Of a DNA stretch of 64,000 bases, positions 20,440 to 34,086 are shown piece by piece. Position 1 is the first letter of the stretch. Every line of letters starts with the position of its first letter. A program made the position numbers and the translations under genes. The notes below the pieces were generated by a model. It did no database searches. It worked only from the letters and a program-made list of their open reading frames with translations, and was not told the DNA's origin. The stretch is from Austropuccinia psidii (lineage: Eukaryota; Basidiomycota; Pucciniomycetes; Pucciniales; Sphaerophragmiaceae), in NCBI GenBank assembly GCA_023105745.1, contig JALGQZ010000003.1:74870696-74934695 (forward strand), in the 5' to 3' direction.

Positions 20440-23400
20440 TCATTGAGGAATTGGTCTTTGCTCATGTCTGAATCTTCCAAGAAGCTTTTGGGAATCAGCT
20501 ATCTTTTCTGCTACAATCCATTCATCTTCATGTTGTGGATTTCTGTACCTGACCAAGTATTAGCTTTCATCTTCCCCTTAATTCTTCTTTCTTTAAAGAC
20601 TTTTAGTGATTTTTTCTCTTCACTCTGATCAGGTGGAGGTACTTCTAAGAGTGTTTCATTTCTAAAAGCAAATAATTCCTTATCACTTGAAGTGTAATGC
20701 TTTACCAGACTAACAGGAAAAGTTGTACGTTTGTTTTCCAATTCTCCTGAAATGTCCACCTGTACTGCATTTGTCCCATAAAGGGCTTTAATAGTAAATG
20801 GTCCTGCAAAGGAATCTTTCAATTTCTTTGGACCTTTAATATTATTAAAGTTTAAGGTTGAAACTGAATTAAGTCCCCTACTTTCAATTCTGGGGTTTTA
20901 TTACTTTTATCCCATTTCGTTTTAGCATATTCAATAGCATAATTCATGCTTTGATTTGCATTATGCCTTACTTTCCAAAGCAGTAAATTAAATCTTGAAG
21001 CAGTTGGATGAATATCAACTAAATCTTTTTTCAAATTATCAACTGGAATTTTAAGGTTCCATCCTTTTTCCAACTTTGCAGGAGCTTTTCCTGTTGAAGG
21101 ATTGATGGAGGTCTTGTAGGCTAATTCCAATGCTGGTATAAGAGTACACCAATCATGGGTAAAGCCATCATAGTCTTTAAACTCCAGGCCATAAGCACAA
21201 AATCTTCTGATCATGTCCTCAAGGGTTTGTATCATTCTTTCTCCTAGCCCATCTGTTTTTGAATGGTATTCTGTTCAAAATGATAGTCCTGTACCCAAAA
21301 TCGTATGTAAATTAGTCCATAAGGCTGATGTAAAGTTTGGGTCTCTATCATTAATAATATTTTTAAAGAGGCCAGGATGATATATAACTCTGTTACGAAT
21401 CAAAAGAGCTGTATCCAAAGCAGTATCATCTTTATGACATGGTAAAATTTGGGGTTTGCTATATCTGTCTACAAAGACAAGACATGCAGTGTAGCTTTTA
21501 TTACCTCCAGGTGGTAAGGATGTTACCAAATCCATATGAACCACTTCCCATGGGGTACTTGGTTCTTGGGTATGAATAATCAAACCAAATCTTTTACAAG
21601 TAGCTTTATTGGCTTTCTGAAATCTATGACAGCTATGACAGTACTCAACGACATCTTTTCTCCAAGATGACCACCAGGCACATGTATTGATTCTTTCCAT
21701 TTTTCTTTCTTCAGACAGATGTCCAGAATAAATGTTATCATGGAATTCTAGCAGTATTGTGTTAATTAACATTCTACTACATAGGACCATGACACATGTG
21801 TGTTTAGATATATGATAAAACATACCATCAAATAAATGGAATCATCCATTGTCATAAGATGTTTTCCAAATATCATCTAGAGAATTAGCCAAAGCAGCAT
21901 CTTTGCAATATTTGTCAATTAGATAAGTAAGAATATGAAAATTCTTATCCAGCTTATAGCTATCTCTAACTTCTTCAAAGAATTCTGTTCCAAAATCTGT
22001 GATGTTAATTCCTTCAATTGTAATCCGAGGCTCTGCACCTGTGGGAACATAGGCAGGATTGTCAGGTGTATTGGGTAATTCCCATCTACTTATGCCATGA
22101 GCATTCTTGTGAATATTTCCAGCTTTATGTACTATAGTCATATTACCTCTATACTCCTGTATAGCAATCTGCCATTTTAACATGTGTCTATTTGGATTTT
22201 TTATGTTATAAAGTGATTCTACTGCATTACAATCAGTAATTACTTCAAAAAAACTACCTTCAAGATAATAAGGAAGTTTTTCCAGAGACCATACAAGGCC
22301 AAGGCACTCCATTTGGCTGGCTCCATATCTGGCTTCATTATGTTTGATTTTTCTTGAAATAAAACGAATTGAACCTTTGTAAGGTTTGTCATTGACAATT
22401 TGAACTTGATGAAGAGCTGCACCTAGGCCCTCACCACATGCATCAATATACAGCTTGAAATCAAGTTTCCAGTCTGGCATCAGTAGTAATGGTGCATTGG
22501 TGAAGGCATATCTGATATTTTCATATGCTTGAATTCTCTCCTGTGTCATTTAAAAGACATTTTGCTGATCACAAATTCTGTACAATGATTTGGCATGCAT
22601 TGCAAAATCTTTAAGGTGTTTCATGTAATAACTGGCAACCCCTAAGAAAGACATCATTAATTTCTTGTTCTGGGGCATTTTTTTCAGTAAGACCGCAGCC
22701 ACTTTGTTTTTATCAACACCAAGGCTCAGCTCTGAGACTACATGTCTTAGAGCTTTCAACTCATGAAACCCAAAATTACATTTTTTAAGAGATATTTTCA
22801 TGTTCACTTGAAGAATTTTCTTAAGTACTAATGAAAGTCTCTCTAAATGCAATTTCCAGGTTTCTGAACAAATGATAATGTCATCAATATGAAGGATTAA
22901 CCATCCCTCTGATAATAAATGTGGGAAAATGGTATTCATCATTCTTTGATAGTGAGAGGGTGCATTTTTAATACCAAAAGGCATCCCCAAGTATTCATAA
23001 ATACCACAATGAGCAATAATCCTCAATAATTTCCTATCATGAGGTATTAAAAAATTCTGATGGAAACCTTTAAGAGCATCCATAGAAGTGATAAACTTTT
23101 CTTTGGATAATTGAGTCAAAGTTTCATGGATTCTAGGAATTGGATACCTATCTGGAATAGTGTAGGTATTTAATCCTCTAAAATCACCAACCATCCTTGA
23201 TTTATCATTATGCCAAGTAATGATTACCACAGTTGTGACTTCTACTTCTTCATTGTGTCCAACCTTTTTAAAAACTCTCAGTTTCATTGGTTCATTAATA
23301 TGACTTTCTAATGCTTCTCTGGCCCTAGGGCTAGCTGGGTAAGCTGGCCTTCTTAAAATTGGAGGGTAAGGTCTTTCCACATTAAGCATAATGCCCACTT

Positions 23401-25409
23401 CATGGCCTTTGATAGCACCAAGTGGTTTGTTTATCAAGAGGAAAGGCTCCCCTGTATTGAAATAAAATTTCAATAAGTTCTTCCTTCATTTCTGGTGTTA
23501 ATTCAGGACTGATTTGTGCTTAAATTGATTTATCTGACACAAATTTCTCTTTATTAACATTTTTTACTTGTCTGATGACAGTTATTTCTCTTTTTTCTGG
23601 AGGAAAAGCAAATTTTTTCCTTTTATTTTCCCCTATAGTGAAATATCTGTCTTTATGATTATTAATATCAATACCATAAATATTGAGATAATAATTTCCA
23701 AGTATAAAGTTTTGTTAAGTAAAATTATTCATAACAAAAAATTCAACTTTTAATCTGATACTTCATGTAGGACAAGGGAATATCATTGCTGCTTTAAATA
23801 TACCCAAGGGGTGCATATTTTGGCTGGGACTGCTCAATTTTATATCTTCAATTGGCATTAACTTGTCTTGCCAATTGGTATAAATCTTGTCAAGATAATC
23901 CTTTCCAACACAAGTACAAAAAGCACCTGAGTCAAGATGTATCTTGGCTTCTCTGTTGTTTATGACAGTATTAGTGATACAAAATGATCCAGCTGTATAA
24001 CCTTTACCTCTGTCTGGTTTGGCTTTCTGCATTTTAGCATCTTGCACATGTATGAGATCCATACATTCATCACTGTACTGTGGTAAGTGAGTATGCACTT
24101 CTGTGACTTCAAAGGAGAAATTAATATTTTCTATACTGAGTTCATCTGGTAATTCCTCCTCTTAAGAAGGTTCAGAATCACTTTTGTGTACAGGGACATC
24201 ATTTGTTTCTTTTGTTTCATCTTTTTCAATTTCTATCTCATTGATTCTTGTCTTTTTGGGACAGGTATTAGCCAAATGAGATGTACTTCCACACTTATGA
24301 TATTTCAAAGGAGCTTTTTCATGTGGTTTATTGGGTTTTATAATTGGTTTCCCACTGGTTTTGTTGTCCATTGGGGGTTTATACCAATTTCTACCAATTT
24401 CTACCAATTTTTGTTCTTGTAGTGATTTCCTCCATAGCATTGATATAATGTTCAGTAGAGCAAAGCTCAATACACCTGCTTCTTATAGCATGCTCAAGGT
24501 CACCACAGCACTTTCTTATTATCCTTTTATGTACCATTGTTTTAGAAATATCAGGATGAAGGTCATTTAATCTGTCCTTTTGTTTAAGAAACCAAGACAT
24601 GGGCCTGTCCCTCTCAATATTAAAAATGGCTTATTCAGAAGAATGCTTCATTTCAAATCTCCAGAAATCATTTGCCCATTTGGAAATAATTTGTTCTTTC
24701 CACCAAGGCCAAAAATGTTTACCATGGTCTTGTCTCATTTTGTAATACCATTTCTTTGCTTATTTGGTAAAAATGAGTGTAATATGGCACTTATGTATTC
24801 ATCTGGTATGTTAAAGTCCTCTTTAAAAACATCAATTGTTTTCATAAATTTCATATTATTATATTCCCCTTCACCACTGAAGATTTGCCATTCCTCTAAT
24901 CTCTTAATTTCTTTAAAATTGCAAGCAGTTTCCACTTCTGCATTACTTGAAATTTTTTGATGTATGTCATTATTCAAGTTTAGCACATTTCTGTCAAGAA
25001 TTGATGTATAATGTCTTGACAAATCATTTTTCAGTGATATATTATTAATACTTGGTTGAATATCTTCTTTCAATTCAAGTCTTGCTTTATCACTTTTTTC
25101 CAATTGTTCTTGGAAAAGAGCTGCATTTTGCCCAGTTGAGTTTTCCAAGTTTTGCACTTGTATTCTTGATTCTTTTAACTGTCTAGTTATAAAAGAAATA
25201 GAATTGTCATCTGGTTGATTGTTTAAGGTAACTTTAGAATCAATTATTGCACAAATTTGCGTCAAAGACAGAATATTGTCTTTATTAACATTTTCAAGGC
25301 CAACAATGGTCTTTTGTGTTTCTTTCACTTGTAATATCTCATTACCCAACTTCTGTTGGATATACTCAAATGTTTTGAAATTTGCTATAATTTCTTTATT
25401 ACAAGTTTC
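20440..25409 (-). pseudogene. TyE gag C-terminal half and pol (broken)
   Basis: Reading leftwards: Gag part (25409-24391) with LEEWQIFSGEGEY and SWFLKQKDRL; a CCHC zinc knuckle YHKCGSTSHLANTC (24162-24470); protease HLDSGAFCTCVG (23763-24098); RT with [15 protein letters not shown] and [12 protein letters not shown] (22550-23473; His replaces the usual Tyr of YxDD); RNase H with [12 protein letters not shown] (21842-22549); integrase with the HHCC and VHMDLVTSLPPGG (21275-21823), MIQTLED (20852-21235), then a C-terminal domain ending LLGRFRHEQRP at a TGA (20442-20440). Codons fall in at least three frames with several stops, so it is non-functional. Its first part continues at 36112 across TyD. 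Confidence 0.9.
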
Positions 25410-25414
25410 AATTT

Positions 25415-27438
25415 TGTAAGGTTTGACTATGAAACAATAAGTAAAAATTACTAATATTTTACTTATTTTACTATGAATTTCCTTATAATTGAAAGAAATA
25501 AGATAAAAATAATTATAATAATAAAGAATTATTATAATTATGGCGTAAAAATGATTATATTATTAATAAAATATAAAAATATAATTTATATTATAAAATA
25601 TAATATAATACAATAAATATATTAATATAAAATAATTAATATATTTAAAGGCACTTTATTATTGTTACAAACAAATAATAAAGACGTAAAAAATTGTTTT
25701 TTATTAATAAAAAACAATTAATAACAATAATATTACCAATATTAAAGTTATAAATTAATATAAATACTATTTATATTAATTAGAGAATTATTAAAATAAT
25801 AATAAAGAGAAAATTATTATAATAAGAGAAAATAACTTACTTTTAACACTTAATATAATAATTTTGAAATATTTTGCGCCAAAAAATATAAATATAACCT
25901 TTTCAAATTGTATTTTCAATAAAAAATAAAGAAAATTACTAATATTCTTGATTTTTACGTGGAAATGAGTTTTTAGAGAGATTTTTAACAAAAACAATTA
26001 AATAAATTATTTAATCACGTCAAAATAGATTATTACAACAAGTTGGTCTTTCGTCTTTAATAATATAATGGTTTTATATATAAATAATAAAGAAATTACC
26101 TTTGATTTAATTGATTTAATGTTTTTGATGCGTCTGAGGGGAAAATAGAGTAAAAAGAGCTCTATTTATAGTAAATACCTCCCTCCTAGAGTCCAACAGG
26201 CTTCTAGTAGACGTGTACTGATCATATCCACTGGAATGGATCAATATTTTAAGGTTTGGGGATGATTACATCATGATCAAACCATATTGCAACATTATTA
26301 AACCATTATTTAGAGTTATCACTATAAATCTAAAGTTGATGACATCAGAGGCTTGGCAGAACCCCAAATTTCGTGGATTTTATTAGTTTTAATCATAAAC
26401 TAATAGTATTCACCAATTTTATCACTCATATGACTGTTAAACTTAATTTAAGGTTACAGTAGGTGATCATAACTGCTCAATTTAAGCTCAAACTTTGATA
26501 TTAATACATTTTAATTTTTACACGCTACAACAATTCAGAGAGTGAACTCTGATAGCCTGACATAACCGTACTATGCTGCCAAGAGCTTTTCATTACATCA
26601 TCAAAACTCTAATTTTGATGATTTTTCTTGTAACTCATCTTTTCTGTCGAAATTCAATATTTTAAACTTCAAATCATGATTTCAGGGGGTTATACCCTAA
26701 ATTTAATAATAAACCTACTTCATTCTTCACAAATGAACTAGTAGAATCCAACTGTGTGCTTTATTTTAAGTTTGGACCACTTTTACAACAAAGTGGCCAA
26801 CAGCTCTGTTGATTTTTATCAATATTTCATCATAGGTTTTAACCTCGTTTATAAATTGTAAAATAAAGCTCATATCTGTGTTCTTACAGTAATTACGTGG
26901 TAACTTTATTTTTGGTTCATCACTCTATCTTGTATAGTTTAAGAGATATTAGCTATGATCCTTGAGTATAGGCGTTGACCAAAAAAGTGCATATATTCAG
27001 GTTAGTTCCTTAAGTATTAACTTTGGAAATTAGCTTATTAATTGTTTTATGTGTGAAACTTCATGGGGAATCCAATGGTACAATTTATTTTGCATGTTGT
27101 TTCATTGGGTCTTGAAATAAATAAGGATTTATGGCTTTTATAAGGTATTATTCCTTATAACTCATTAAATATTGACTTTACAGATATGCCATAAAAATGG
27201 TATATGTGTATTTTACCATGGGTAATCCAATGGTATAATTTATTTCACTTGTTGATTCATTGGTTTTTAAGTTAAACCAATTTTTGTACCAATTTATGGT
27301 ATTTTTGTAATTTTGAAGTAACTATTTTGAATTTATAATTATTCCAAGTAATTTTAGTATAATTATATTAAAGGTATAATTATTCTGAGTCTTTCTTGTG
27401 ACCCTATTGGGTATGTGGTCATATCTCAAAGGCTCACA
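25415..27438 (-). repeat. TyD 3' LTR (2024 bp)
   Basis: Plus-strand ends TGTAAGGTTTG (left) and AAGGCTCACA (right). Aligns throughout with 34087-36111 and with the solo copy 39242-41264. The polypurine tract on the minus strand is GGTGGTAGGGAA just right of 27438. A TATA box (minus strand) lies at 26162-26171. Confidence 0.9.
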
Positions 27439-27556
27439 TTCCCTACCACCAAAAAAGATTGTACCACAATCTGATATGTGTAATTAGGGTATCATCCACT
27501 GTCCTACCTCTTCAATAGACTTTGTTAGTCTTGAAGCTCAATAATTCTTAACTTTT

Positions 27557-30500
27557 CTATTTTTTAGGCTTCCTTTCATGTCTGAACCTTCTTAGTAGTT
27601 TATCAGCATTTGTTATATCTTTATCAAGTAGCCATTCATCTTCTTGAGTTGAATTTCTATACCTTACAAGGTATTCCCTTTTTTTTTGTTTCTTGTCCTT
27701 CTTTCTTTAAGGACTTTTACTATTTTCTTTTCCTCTCCTTCTTCCAAGGGGGGAATTTCAAGTGGGGGTTCATTTCTTAGTGGAAATAACTCCTTTTCAC
27801 TTGAGCTGTAAGGTTTTATTAGACTTACAGGGAAAGTTGGGTGTTTGTTCATTAGTTCACCTGTGAGTTCCAATTGCACAGCATTGGGTCCATGAAGTGC
27901 TTTTATCATAAATGGTCCTGCAAAGGAATCTTTCAATTTCTTTGGGCCTTTTATGTTATTGAAATTAAGGGTTGACACTAGAACCAAGTCTCCTATCTTG
28001 AAATCAGGTGGCTTATGACTTTTATCCCATCTTTCTTTTGCATATTTGAAAGAATCTTGCATACATATGTTTGCATGGTGTCTTGCCTTGTCAAGAATTA
28101 TTTTAAAGCTGCTTGCTGTTGGGTGTATATCCACTAAGTCCTTTTTGAGGGTGTCATAAGGAAGTCTTGGATTCCAACCCTTTTCTAGCATTGCTGGTGT
28201 TTTTCCAGTAGAAGAATGGATTGATGTTTTATATGCCAGTTCCAGTGCTGGTATTAGTGTACACCAATCATGGGTAAAGCCATCAGAATCTTTGAATTCT
28301 AGCCCATAAGCACAGAATCTTCTGATAATGTCCTCTAAGGTCTGTATCATTCTTTCTGCTAAACCATCAGTTTGGGGATGGTAAGCTGTTGAGAATGATA
28401 GCTTTGTCCCAAATAAGTTATGGAGATTTGTCCATAATGCTGAAGTGAAGTTTGGGTCTCTGTCACTTATAATTTTCTGGAATAAGCCTGTATGGCTAAT
28501 AGCTTTATTCCATATCAATATGGCTGTGTCCATAGCTGTGTCATCTTTGTGACATGGTAAGAACATTGGAGTTTTACTGTACCTGTCAACTAACACTAGG
28601 CATGCATTATAACTCCTGTCTCCTCCTGGAGGTAATGCTGTTACCCAATCCATATGAACTTCTTCCCATGGGGATTTTGGTTCTTGGATTTGGATCATCA
28701 TTCCAAATTTCTTTCCTGTGGCTCTGTTGGCTTTTTGGCATCTGTCACAGGTTTGGCAGTACTCTGCAACATCTTTCTTCCAATTTGGCCACCAAGAGCA
28801 GGTTTTCACCCTCTCTAGTGTCCTATCTTCTGAGAGATGTCCAGATGCAACACTATCATGACACTCATGTAAAATAGTGTTTATTAGTGTTCTATCTGTT
28901 AAGGTCATAACACATGTGTGTTTTGTTCTATGGTAGAGGATTCCATCAAGGAGGTGGAATATTCCTTTATCATATGCCTTTTTCCATGTTCCATCTAGTT
29001 TTGATGAAAGTGATGAGTCTTTGCAGTCTTTCATTAGAAGTTGGCTTAAGATATGGCAATTTTTGTCTGTCTTATAGCTTTCTTTAACTTGGTTAAAGAA
29101 CTCTGTGCCAATATCTGTAACACATATTCCTTCTATATGGTGTTCTTCTTGTGGTACTCATGCTGGATTGTCAGGGGTATTTGCTAGAGCCCATCTGCTA
29201 AGACCATCTGCATTTTTATGGATATTACCAGATTTATGAACAATAGTCATATTTCCTCTGTATTCTTGGATAGCAATTTGCCATCTCAGCATATGTCTAT
29301 TTGGAGTCCTCATATTTAATAGTGATTTCATAGCATTAGAGTCTGTGATTACATCAAATACTGTGCCATCCAAATAATAATGCAATTTTTCTAAAGCCCA
29401 CACTAAGCATAAGCATTCCATTTGGCTGGCTCCATACCTTGCTTCTGTTGGCTTTATCTGCCTTGAAATGAAACAAATTGGTCCTTCCACTGGTTTATGA
29501 TTGATAATTTGTGTTTGGTGAAGTGCAGCAACTAGTCCTTCTCCACAAGCATCAATGTATAGTTTGAAGGGTAGTTTCCAATCTGGCATTAGAAGAAATG
29601 GGGCATTTGTTAGTGAATTTTTCAATTCTTCATATGCCTTGACCCTTTCTTCAGTCATTTCATAAACTGTTTGTTGGTCATATAGTTTATATAAGGATTT
29701 GGCAATTTTTGCAAAGTCCTTTATATGCTGTCTATAGTAACCAGCAAATCCTAAAAATTATTGCATTTCTTTTTTGGTTTGAGGCATTGGTTTAAGTAGT
29801 ACTGCTGCTACTTTATTTTTGTCTATGCCTAGACTAAGTCCAGATACAACATGTCCTAGTGCTTTTACTTCACTATATGCAAAATGACACTTTTTCAAGG
29901 AAATTTTCATATTCACTTGGACTATTTTCTGTAGTACCCTTTCTAGTCTTGTAAGGTGATTTTCCCAAGTTTCTGAGCAAACTATGATATCATCAATATA
30001 GATAATTAACCATCCTTCTGACAATTCTTCAGGGAATATGGTATTCATCATTCTTTGATAATGGGAAGGTGCATTTTTTATCCCAAATGGCATTCTTAAG
30101 TATTCAAAAATTCCACAATGAACTATTATTCTTAGTAGTTTCTTGGCATTGTCTGTTAAGACATTTTGATGAAAACCCTTAAGAGCATCCATAGCTGTAA
30201 TGAACTTAGCTTGTGACAATTGGGTCAATGTCTCATGGATTCTAGGTATTGGATATCTGTCTGGAATGGTATAGGTTTTCAGGGCTCTGAAGTCTCCTAC
30301 CATCCTTTATTTTCCATTATGCCAAGTTATAATGACAGGTGTAGTAACTTCTACCTGTTCATTATGTCCAACTCTTCTTAATACTCCAAGGTCCATTAAT
30401 TCTTTAATGTGTACTTCTAAGGCTTCTCTAGCCCTTGGACTAGCTGGGTAAGCTGGTCTCCTTAGTAAGGGTGTGTAAGGCTTTTCCACATTAAGAATTA

Positions 30501-33354
30501 TGTCTACTTCATGCCCAATTATAGCACCTAGTGGCTCTTTGTCAGTTGCAAAGGCATTTTTGTACTTAAATAAGAGGTCAATTAATTTTTCTTTCATTCT
30601 ATCTGTTAATTCTTGATTGAATTCTGCCTCTTTAAGTTGTTCCGATATAAAAAGATCTTTTTCTGGCATCTTTTCTTCATTCTTAATAACTGTAATTTGT
30701 TTTTTGTTATTTAAGAAGCCAAACTTTTGTCTTTTGTGATCTCCTATAGTAAAATATCTATCCTTCTGGTTAGAGATATCTATACCATAGATTGATAAGT
30801 AGTCATTTCCCAGGATAAAGTGATTACTGGTACAGTTGTCCATTACCACAAATTCCACTTTCATTCTGACACATTGTGAAGGATGAGGGAAAATTAGTGT
30901 TAAATCAGTTATTCCAACGGGCTTCATGCTCTCACTTGCACTACTGAATTTGACACCTTGTATTGGCATAGGTTTTTCTTGCCAGTCTGGGACAATGGTT
31001 TCTAAATACCTTTTGCCAACACAGGTGCAATATGCTCCTGTATCTCAGTTAATTTTTCCTTCTTGGTTATCAACCATAACAATACTTATACTTGATTTCC
31101 CAGCTGTTTATCCCATTCCTCTTGCAGGTTTGGTTCTATACACTTTGGCATCTTGTATATTTGTCAGGTTTGTGTCAGATGTCCCAACTTGTGGTAAGTT
31201 TGAGTTAATATCCAATACTTCATATATTATATCAATATTATTAATATGTGCATTAATTATATTGATTTCATCACTTTCAGAGCTTTCTGACTCTTCTGTC
31301 TCTTTTTCAGAGTCAGATTCCTCCTCTTTTTCATTGTGGTTTTCAGTTTCCACAATTTCATTGATTTTTGCCTTTTTTAGGCAATTATTGGCTAAGTGTC
31401 CAATACCTCCACATTTATGGCATTTTCTTTGCTCATTATTATTGGATGTACTTGGCTTGAAGGATTCTTTTAATTTATCTTTTTTGATAAATGGTTTATT
31501 TGGGCTTTTAATGTCCAATTTCTTCCAAGTCCTGCCAATTTTTGTTCTTGTCACTATGTCTTCCAGTGCATTAATGTACTCTTCTATGGAGCATGGTTCT
31601 ATACACCTGCTTCTCAGGGCATGTTCTAGTTCCCCTCCACATTTCTTAAGTATTTTCATGTCCACCATTTTCTGTGACATTTCTGGTTACAGTGCATTAA
31701 GCCTTTCAACTTGTTTCAAGAACCAAGTTAAAGGTTTATCTTTCTCTGGGTCAAAGAAAGAATTTTCAAATGCATTTTCTATCTTATACCTCCAGGCATC
31801 ATTTGCCCACTTGGTGATTATTTCTTTTTTCCACCAAGACCAGGTATTTTTACCATTTGTTTGTCTTATGCCATAATACCATCTTTTTGCAGATTTCTCA
31901 AACAATGAGTGTAATCTTGCAGTGATTAATTCATCTGGTATGGCATAGTCTTCTTGTAACATGTCAATTGTTTTAATAAATGACATGTGGTCATATTCAC
32001 CTTCTCCTGTGAATGTTGGCCATTCTTTTAATTGTGGTGCTTCCTTCATTAAGACTTGGTCATTATCTTGGTGACTCAAGTCTGTTATGAAAGGATTTTT
32101 CAATTCCTTTTTTGTTTCAACAGGGCTTCTTATATGAGAAAATGGAGTTGATAACTTTGGCATATTTAAATTAGCCTCATTCATTTTATCCATTTTTTCA
32201 GTAATAAGCCATATTTCACTTTGAATATCATCTTTTAGATGCATTCTTGCTTCATCACTTTTTTCCACATGGTCCAAAAGTAATTTTTGGTGTGATGAAG
32301 TCTTTTCTTCAAATTTCTCTACAGAAATACTTAATTTATTTAATTTTTCTGTAAGATTGTCAATACTCACATCATAATTGCTTGTCAAAGTTTTTTCTTT
32401 GATATTACTTATGTATTTGTACAACTCTTGTTGTCCTTGTATTAATTTCTGAGTATTGTCAGTGAATACTTTTGGTTTATTATTTTCAATCATAAATTTT
32501 ATGTTATCAATTTCTTTTTTATTTTGTACAACAAGTTTGGTTAAAGATGATAAGCTATTATTTATTTCTTGAAAAGATAATAAAGTATTTTTAATGTCTT
32601 TAAGAGGTAAAATACTATTTTTAAGCTCTGTTGAAGTATTTACAACATCAGGAGACAAGGTTATTTCTTTGGGAAATTGGGTTGTCTCATTCTTTGTTTT
32701 TCTTTGTCTTTGAATTCCATCAAAGTTCTGGCCATGTTGAAAACATTGTCCATGGCATCCTTTTGGATTTTTGGGATCCTGTAGCTTGGGGAATATGGTT
32801 TCCTCCAATTCTTTTCCTTTTTCTTCTTCCCTTCTTGGGGAAGTGGGTTGGCTTGGGGCTTGCTGGTAGAAGCTACTGGGGCTTCTTCCTTGGTTGCCTC
32901 CCTCTTTTTGGCATGGTAATCCTTGATTTTTTTGATGTGAGGTTTGGATGACAGTGGATTCCATCCATTGGAGTATTTCACTATCTCCTCCTCTTTGAGG
33001 AACTTTTTCAGGATGTGCCAGGAGTTCATCACTCCTTGGTGTATTTGAGGCAGCATTTCCCAATCTTTGTCCTTGTACACTGTGTAATACTGCTTGTACT
33101 GGCTCATGTAGATGTCTATTTGAGCCCTCTGAATGTGATTTGTACCTATTTGAGTTACTCATAATTAGCTCCAATTCAGGTTCAGATATGATGGGCATTT
33201 CTGGGACTTGCCTTTGGGATAAGGCACTTCCTTGTGTGGATTCTGTTCCACTGGGGATATTTCCCTTTCTTTTCCCTTTTGAGGGATCAGTGCTACCTCT
33301 GAGTCCAGCTCCATCTGATTGGATGGAGTATTGGGAACCTCTTCTGGTAGTCAT
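27557..33354 (-). pseudogene. TyD Gag-Pol polyprotein (six in-frame stops, one frameshift)
   Basis: One frame starting at ATG 33354-33352. Domains in order: Gag with KEWPTFTGEGEY and KWANDAW (to about 31690), zinc knuckle CHKCGGIGHLANNC, protease DTGAYCTCVG, RT with [15 protein letters not shown] and IYIDDIIVCSETW (29758-30303), RNase [10 protein letters not shown] (29158-29658), integrase with HDSVASGH..CQTCDRC, VHMDWVTALPPG, SDRDPNFTSALW and GLAERMIQ (27664-29034), and a C-terminal chromo-like piece with RYRN...DEWL and LLRRFRHER up to 27557. Stops in frame: 31686, 31107, 31047, 30306, 29757 and 29157 (first bases). A frameshift lies in an A9G3 run near 27675. The ATG lies inside intron 2 of ORF X. 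Confidence 0.92.
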
Positions 33355-33867
33355 AATTTAAGAAAAATAAAATAAAAGTATTTTAGGATAAAAATTCTTT
33401 TTATGGCAATTATAAAAGAGGTGCTCACCTTCAGAGTCTTGAATGGTGGGTTCTGGAAAGTCTAATTTCTTAGCTTTCTTTCTTTGAGTGATAACTGGTG
33501 TTGGAGAACTTTGACAAGTTTTTTCCACCAATCTCTCAACAGTAGTTTGGTTATCTTCTGTTGGGTTATCCTCAAACACTAAAAAAGACAAATAAATATA
33601 AGTCTTTTTGTAAGAAGTGTTATTTTTTTGGCAAGATATGGCAATTTTCCATGTAGAAATTGCTTTTATATATTTTAAAAATTGGAATAAAGGAATGAAT
33701 AAAAATGAATGAAAATAACTTTTTTTATTGGTTTTTGATATTTTTTAATATTTTTTATATTTTTTATTTTTATTTTTAAGGAAAAAAATAAAAATTAATA
33801 TGATTCTTTATAAATTAAATTATAATAAAAATTATTTTTAATTTATATAATATCTTTTTTAATCACT
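32661..33867 (-). CDS. TyD ORF X: spliced accessory ORF overlapping gag (245 aa predicted)
   Basis: Predicted joined reading on the minus strand: start codon split as A (33867) and TG (33578-33577), then exons 33578-33429, 33343-33212 and 33115-32661, phase 1 at every junction. 738 nt, no internal stop, ending NFPKK-stop. Introns: GTGATT..TTTTAG (288 nt), GTGAGC..ACCAG (85 nt), GCAAGT..ATAG (96 nt; GC-AG type). The coding frame is +1 to gag-pol over the last exon. The middle is Pro/Lys-rich, and the C-terminus AMDNVFNMARTLMEFK is shared exactly with the TyE copies. Function unknown; a basic nucleic-acid-binding helper is only a guess. The exon structure is inferred from conservation in two families, not from RNA. 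Confidence 0.6.
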
Positions 33868-34086
33868 AGAGTCACTCAAAGAAAGTTCTTGCAAGTCTAA
33901 GGATGTGCAAAAACCACGTGTAAGACAGTACAATTGCTTTCCAAATGCCTCAATAGCTTTTAAAATCAATAAAATATAAAATTATTATATAATTTTATGA
34001 TTATAAATATAATTTATTATTGGATAAACCCAATTAGAATCAACTTTAAAGGTCTTTTAAGTAAATATCACAGCCAGGCCCCCAAA
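33868..34086 (-). other. TyD primer-binding site and 5' leader
   Basis: Two bases after the LTR the minus strand reads TGGGGGCCTGG (34084-34074), starting with the TGG expected for pairing with a tRNA CCA end. The same sequence follows the TyE LTRs (59677-59687; one mismatch at 37583). The tRNA is not identified. Downstream leader contains a conserved block CLTRGFCTS-like in translation that may be a transcribed upstream exon. Confidence 0.65.

Noticed and set aside
30926..31876. 316-codon plus-strand ORF opposite TyD gag
   Set aside because: Exact antisense of the gag and zinc-knuckle region; composition (Leu/Ser/Phe-rich) is what the reverse of Lys/Glu-rich codons gives; not open in TyE.
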